Source of the DNA: Chytridium lagenaria
Taxonomy: Eukaryota > Chytridiomycota > Chytridiomycetes > Chytridiales > Chytridiaceae
NCBI GenBank assembly: GCA_025449115.1
Contig: JAHLKC010000006.1
Span: 124,001 to 188,000 of the forward strand
Direction: 5' to 3'
DNA: 64,000 bases
The position numbers and the translations under genes were made by a program. Under the pieces are notes generated by a model. It made no database searches. It saw only the letters and a program-made list of their open reading frames with translations, and was not told the DNA's origin. Below, piece after piece: positions 58,198-64,000 of this stretch (its first letter is position 1; every line of letters starts with the position of its first letter).

Positions 58198-60561
58198 GTC
58201 TTATTCGAATAGTTTAAAACTTACTAGTGTAGATTAGTGAAGATATGATCGACTTCAAATAGGTTCTCGTCGTAAATTTGTGCGTGTACCGCACAGTCCT
58301 TACATTTTCTCTATTTTTTTGCCTCGTCTTTCCTAAATTTACTGCATATATTCTTTTCTTTGTAAGAATGGCGCTTTGTATGTATCCTCGAATTTAAGTG
58401 GTCGCATCTACTTTTCGTGTGTTTGCTTCTTTTCATTCGCTATGCCTAATCCCCATTGAGCTTCATTAAAGAAAAAGGAAAGGCTACCTATAAATGATTA
58501 TATTTATGTCGTAAAGCGTAAGTTTCTGCACATACCATTCTGGCGCAAAATTCTGCACATACGGACAACTTAACTTTAGCCATCCCGTTTGTAATCCTTA
58601 TTTGCTCATTTTTAAAAGATCATGTAAAAACACGCCTCTAAAAACAAATGCCAGAGTGGGGGTTTTTTATAAAAATTTGCCGCACAAGTATGGAATGGCG
58701 GTTGTGCACTTTTTAGTGCTTGACGATACGCGCTTAAGATCGCTCTAAATCATCAAACTCTCAAGTACAGTGAATAAGCACCGGCCAAAATACAACGAGC
58801 TTATATGTTTGGCGAAGTCTCTGAAGCGGAGCACTATTCATTCCAGCCAAAATGACCAGAAGGGTATTAAAATTATTTGTGTTTGCATTTAAACAGCAAG
58901 AATACAAAAATGGCTTTTAGTCAGTAAGCACTTTACAAACTCTCAACAGTGTTATATGCTATCTTTCTATGAGCCTTACATTCACGTCATGCTTAGAGCT
59001 GGCAATGGCTTGTTTCTGCCTGTCAGCTTTATTTGGCTTAAAACAGAAAGACCTTTTTGCTTGTATATTACGTAAATACTTCAATAATGCTATTATTATG
59101 GAGCTCAACTTGAACAGAAGACTTTTACTAGTTAAGGAAACTGTTTCCTTTATTTGCCATATTGTACCTCTGCTACTGGTCAGTGCATTTGTTTAATGTT
59201 GCAAGAATACATTGAAATGTTTATTGTGTTTCGTGACGTTCTCTCTAGTGGCCTCCTCTGCTCAGCCTTGATATACAGAGATAGAGAACCAAAAGCGCAT
59301 AGTAACTAGGTCCGAAGTGACTACGGGAAAGGTTCAACGAGAATCCACTCCATCCCGCTCCAAGAGATGTGTCAGGTCTCTGCTCCTTATAACTGTTTCA
59401 AAGTGTTGTTATTATTATCTCATCCATCCACAGGCTTCTTACGTGCCGCCACTCCAAACATTGGATGTCATATGTTTGATAATATAGAACAAACATGGTT
59501 CTCTGACCAGACCCTCAAAGAAATCATTGCAAATAAGGCGCCTATCTACTGTTCATACCTTCTGTCTCAATCTCATCTACCTAGGGCCCTGCTCATGCCG
59601 CTCTCCCACTCACAGGCAACAAGATAGCCTGTATCAGTGGGAGGAGTGTGACAACTGGGTAATGAGAGGGATAAAGTCAACCAAAGCCAAAAACAAGGAG
59701 TCAAGTTCCAGAGCTTGCCAGAGGTCTGGTGGGATTGATACAACCGTCATCTACGTCTCTCGCCTGGAGCGTCACAGTTGTAGGACATTAGGTAAGTGTT
59801 GTGATTGTTTATTGACGTTAGTCTATTCAAAATACATGTTATTCCCCTCTTTATGACGATGGTGCAAAGGAAAAACAATACGCTCTGGTTGATCTGTTCT
59901 AACTGCCGTCTGGTGCCAAGAGTACCTCTTGAATCAGGTAGTGAGCAGAGGATTTTGATGAACACTGATTAAAGAATGTAATTTATTATTTGAACCCCGT
60001 AAGACCTCCCTTGGGTCTACTATCATTGGAAGATGGTAGGTGAACCCATAGACAAGGAGGAGAAAGTCACACAGGCCTGTCTTAATCTCACCTTCTGGAC
60101 CCAGATTATGCTGTGGAGTTGTATGATCACAATAGTCCGGCCCTGCGTACGCGATCTTTTCACCGTTGGCGTGTGCACCAATCCTACTAAGCCTCATCCG
60201 ACAGGAGGCTGTTTAGCCCTCGCTACCTCAGCAAAAGTCGGAATAATATGGAGTTCGGAAAGGGAGTGACGACTGGCCCACCCACACTGTGGCCAGTGAC
60301 GTGATAGTTGGGGCTCAGGAGTTGACTTACCAAGGGGGAGGGGTTCCCAGGACCCAGACCGCAATAGTGGGGTAGATCTGGCTCCCAAGGCGTTGCGTCC
60401 TCAGCTCTCTAACCCGTAAGTGGGGCTGCAAGAGGCTCAGTCTGGCGGTCACTACAGAGGCTAGGGCAGATTGTCAATGATAGGACATGGGATAATACAA
60501 GCCAACCCCAGGGACAGGGGGTCGGCTCCAACTAGAGAAGGGCTAGGAACCGGGCCGAAAT

Positions 60562-60770
60562 CAAGATGAAAGAATTATCAAATTTATTAAAAACACAAAA
60601 TGTCTCCATCTTATGCTGGAGACAAAACCAAAGTAAAGAACATACAAACAAGAACAAAAGCACAACCAAAGCACGAGTGCCTTCCCTCTTTGACAAAAAC
60701 ACTTATAAACAACGCGTGGGAAAAAGTAGAAGAACCACTAGAAGGGAAAAGAAGAGGACTTACGAGTGGT
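60562..60770. repeat. Dispersed repeat, copy A (diverged)
   Basis: Shares AAATCAAGA, ACACAAAAT, CTTATAAAC, GTGGGAAAA and AAGGGAAAAGAAG in the same order with 62010-62195. The identity is patchy, so homology is likely but not certain. Confidence 0.45.
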
Positions 60771-62009
60771 AAACACGTCTAAGTACTCACTTTACATAAG
60801 TAACGTGAACCTAGTGAGATGCACCAGGAAGTGCAAAATATCACACCTGGGCATCAAGTTGTTATTTCTCCGGTACATTTGTAGCAGGAGGCCGTGAACA
60901 AAAGTCCAGAGTCCTTGAGCTATTAACACCAGTTAAGACCTAACCGGAAGATAGAGGCAAGACCCAAAACTGGGAAGAAAGGAGCATGCTGTTGCCACAA
61001 GATGACCGACAGATGAAGGAAGACAGGTTACCGCAAGAGCCAACATGGTAAAAAGTAAGGATAGTGAGAGCAATCAGACACATTTAGAGTATTTATACAC
61101 GAGCAGGAAGTCACGTGATAACTGTGGTGTAGATGTCAGCAAACATGGGCCAACATAGGTCAAGGAAGTGGATCTGAAGCAGGTGTTGACAGCAAACTAG
61201 GTACAGATTGCACCTAAATAGCAGGAATCACAGAAAGTAGTGCGTTTGGGGTCAGGTGTTTTGCATTTGGGAGGAGGGAGGGGTAGATGCTAGGTTCAGC
61301 AGGCGGCACAGGAGGGATTGTGTCCACAACTGGAGAGGCTGTTGGAGCCACATCAACATCAACATCACGAGGATGTCAAATAATTGCATCATTGGGGGGG
61401 GAATCCCCAAGATTTAACAACAGGGGAACTTTAGACGGATGTATGCAATCCCAATCAAGAGCATCCTGAAAGAAAACAGTGCTGTAAGTTGTAAATACTG
61501 ATTCATCATTTTAAGAAGTATTTTTTATTAGTGATCGCGAGATTCTGCTTATTTAAGGGAGAAGGGAACGTGTTTAGTATCTTCATTATCAACTTACCTT
61601 GCTTCTAAACCAATATCAGCACCAGATCGTCTCCAGGCAATCGGGATGGCTATTAGTCTCCATGCCACCCTACTATGGCACCTTTTGGAACATGGGCTCT
61701 CGTTTGCCTCTCAGAGCTTAGAACAAGGTAACCTCACTCATTGCCTGCCATTAGCTCCTGATCATCGGGTCGGAGAGCACCGGGTGGAATATAGCTGACC
61801 AAGCCTTGACTAAAGGACACTGTGAATGAGGAGGGATTCCATCACAGCCTTCCGTCTCAAACGGCCGGATGGCAGCTTCACCAGGTGGTAAGGGGGCAGA
61901 GGTCAACTGTCATCCAACTAAGAGTGAAGGGGAGATCATGCTGCAAGTCCACGCGCGTGGGGATAGAGAATAGGGGATCAACTCAATATCAACTACTGGA
62001 TTCAACGGG

Positions 62010-62195
62010 TACAAACTAAATCAAGAAATCTCTCATGTTAAAGTAATACACAAAATACAAATAAATAATAGACACAACATATGCACACACACATAAATGG
62101 CACATATGCGCGCCACCTCCTTCAATAAAAACCCTATAAACGTGGGAAAAGTATATATAAAAAAACCCAAAGGGAAAAGAAGGGAGGATTCAAAT
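62010..62195. repeat. Dispersed repeat, copy B (diverged)
   Basis: Same ordered motifs as 60562-60770, about 1.4 kb away in the same orientation. Confidence 0.45.
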
Positions 62196-62568
62196 GATAA
62201 CGCGAGATATAACGGAACTCAACAGACTTAGACAAAATGTCCTTATGAGCCATAGGCCATGTGAATAATGTAATTCTTCAAAACCTTCCAATCCACAACG
62301 GTATCTGCGAAAAAAATGCCATCTTTGTCAAGGTCTTCAAAGATACAGGGACATCTGAGAGAACAAAAAAAACGGCATCAACAAATGGTCAAGAGAGAGC
62401 TACAAGCAACGGACTGAGGCTTACTAAAATATTTCAAAGAGAGTTGCAGTCAGCAAGCTGTACGAAAAAGACTGCTGCAGTGCAAAATGCGGGCCATGGT
62501 CTCAATAATCACAACCACACTCAAAGGAAATCCTTCACGATAATTCGACCTTTATTGACGCTAAGCTG

Positions 62569-62922
62569 TTGGATTTTGAATATGAGGAATATATGCCTGG
62601 TTTATTTCAAAATCATCATCTGCAACATTTAACGGAGGAGGGTAGTGGGGCCATTGACTTGATGAAGGAAAAAGACAGCTGGTATAACGATTCTGCAATA
62701 AATGCTTCACTTGAGTATAATTGCTTAAACAATAATATTACCTTTATTAATTCTTTGAGTATATCCAAGCCTGTGCCATTAAGTAAACCATATTCTCATT
62801 TACTCGCTATGGCTGACCATTATTTGTACATTTTTTTTGATCGCAAAGCACTGCCGGATTCAAGAAGTTTCCTACACCCATCAATTGTCAAAGTCACTGG
62901 ATCATTGTTTCCGGCGTTCTGA
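62569..62922 (+). CDS. Orphan frame, possibly a Ulp1-like peptidase fragment
   Basis: A 117-residue open frame. Residues near DSWYNDSAINASLEY followed by NNITFINSLSISKP recall the start of Ulp1/C48 domains (W-N-D-x-x-I-N and a later hydrophobic-NS motif), which are often carried by DNA transposons in fungi. No His/Asp/Cys triad is visible. An overlapping plus-strand frame at 62261-62632 may belong to the same relic. This is probably a decayed remnant if it is real. Confidence 0.3.
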   Translation: MDFEYEEYMPGLFQNHHLQHLTEEGSGAIDLMKEKDSWYNDSAINASLEYNCLNNNITFINSLSISKPVPLSKPYSHLLAMADHYLYIFFDRKALPDSRSFLHPSIVKVTGSLFPAF

Positions 62923-63755
62923 ACGAAACATCTAGGCGTTGGGATGTCGAAATCTGGAATTCGCTTTAGGGTGAGCATCTCGTCACCAACTTCTACCGAC
63001 GCCATCGTTTTGAACACGTGCAATGGATATACAAAGTGTCTACCGCCTTCTCCAAGCGCGACCTGGCAATTTCAGTGACAGTATGCAAGCCTCATGAATA
63101 AGGAAAAAGATAGCGGGAGGACAATTTGGACCATACATGCAGTTAAAACTGCTTTGAATATTATTTTAAGCAACCACAGCATGCCTCGACAAGAGGTGTA
63201 TAGGTACCGTCATTTTCCCAGCTCTCTCTGTTATTCCTTTTAATTCGCGTTCTGATTGATTTGGTAGAATGGTGGCGCAAGCTTACATCTAGACGCCGGA
63301 CCCTGGAGCGTTCAACGTATCCGGAGTATGGTCATGCACTATTTGGCATATCGTCAACCAGGTGTCGGCATCATGATATCGGGAGGATGGTGGGCTATTG
63401 AAGCACACAAACTGTTGGGTTTCAACTTTCTAGTTTGTTTTACTTACTCACATTTATGTTACTAAGTCATTTGTGCCCCCGCATTCATTCGAGCCTTCAT
63501 TAATTCGGAGTTTAAATTCTTTATTTGTTTTGCTGCTCATACCATTTGAGTCAGCGTTAATCCCCGCATGTTTTGCCTCCTACAACTGTATCCGTGACAA
63601 TGAGAGATGGACGGTCAGAAGACCTTATGGCGAGGTGTGCCACCCTCAACTTACCTGTATTGTTGTGAAGAAGGTTCTTAATATAAGTTAGTTGTCATCA
63701 GTATTAATTAGCCGTCACCTCTGGAGACCTCGTTCACCAGTTAATTATATAATAA

Positions 63756-64000
63756 TTAGTTTATTAAGTTAATAATCATTATTACAAAGAGCCCCGTAAT
63801 CCCTACATTTGGTAGCACTTCATCTGGTTGGAAGAAGGAGTGAACGATCCATTTGAGGACTAAGGAGTAGAGCACAGTTGGGAAGAGTGTGAGCATCGCA
63901 AGAAAGAAAGAATCAATCCCAAGCCACCAAAGAAAGTAACCAGTCAACACGAGAAGATGACGAAAGAAAAGGACGACAAACCTGTGATGTTCGATGGCAC
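63756..64000 (-). CDS. C-terminal part of a membrane protein (truncated by the window edge)
   Basis: An open minus-strand frame enters from the right edge and stops at 63756. About 80 residues are visible with at least three hydrophobic stretches: LVLTGYFLWWLGIDSFFLAML, LFPTVLYSLVLKWIV and VGITGLFVIMIINLI. The frame is open to the edge, so the gene continues outside. The family is not recognised from this tail. Confidence 0.5.
   Translation of the reverse strand, partial: AIEHHRFVVLFFRHLLVLTGYFLWWLGIDSFFLAMLTLFPTVLYSLVLKWIVHSFFQPDEVLPNVGITGLFVIMIINLIN

Larger units (their letters stand above)
58198..63755. other. Gene-poor region with possible mobile-element relics
   Basis: About 5.5 kb without a recognisable intact gene. 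The part from about 59600 to 62200 is richer in G/C and in frames broken by stops than flanking DNA. It includes two similar A-rich segments (60562-60770 and 62010-62195). A 118-codon plus-strand frame at 62569-62922 has a fragment that vaguely resembles a Ulp1-type peptidase. A minus-strand frame at 62820-63023 overlaps it. I cannot assign any of these to a named element. Confidence 0.4.

Noticed and set aside
58969..59196. 75-codon hydrophobic frame
   Set aside because: No family resemblance, isolated in gene-poor DNA; expected by chance.
1..64000. tRNA, rRNA or CRISPR features
   Set aside because: By eye I saw no tRNA cloverleaf signatures, no rRNA, and no regularly spaced repeats; the short tandem arrays are microsatellites.

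Overview
The window is nuclear DNA of a fungus, most likely an early-diverging, chytrid-like lineage. Genes carry many short GT-AG introns (about 36-140 nt, a few longer). Several families are typical of fungi or opisthokonts: an ENA-type alkali-cation ATPase, a Trl1-type trifunctional tRNA ligase, an EPL1/NuA4 subunit, an SSO1-type syntaxin and proteinase-K-like subtilisin. Intergenic DNA is AT-rich with microsatellites. Assignment to Chytridiomycota is inference, because no rRNA or marker phylogeny is available here.

Left third (1-13.9 kb): three minus-strand paralogs share an unusual architecture. A peroxiredoxin-like 2 (AhpC/TSA_2-type) domain with a CxxC motif is joined through a short linker to a TKL-like protein kinase whose HRD motif reads HQD. 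Copy 1 runs off the left edge, copy 2 is intact (4 exons, 638 aa), and copy 3 has frameshifts in its kinase exon. A plus-strand ENA-type ATPase sits between copies 1 and 2. This cluster is the best candidate for an undescribed system: a thiol-redox sensor fused to a kinase.

Middle (15-36.8 kb): two tandem P2B Ca2+-ATPases with different intron positions, a small unknown membrane protein, tRNA ligase (minus), a secreted subtilisin with an inverted, broken copy of its 3' exons about 1 kb downstream, and a type II membrane glycosyltransferase.

Right (37-58.2 kb): a serine carboxypeptidase and ribosomal protein eS17, both with dense indels; a PPIL4-type cyclophilin-RRM protein; an unknown multi-pass membrane protein; syntaxin; CTP synthase; a multi-BRCT TopBP1/Dpb11-like scaffold; EPL1; and TMA22/DENR. 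From 58.2 to 63.7 kb the DNA is gene-poor and may hold mobile-element relics. The 3' end of a membrane-protein gene lies at the right edge.

Many conserved genes contain single-base frameshifts, often at short homopolymers. This pattern fits an uncorrected long-read consensus better than mass pseudogenisation, so broken frames should be read with caution.
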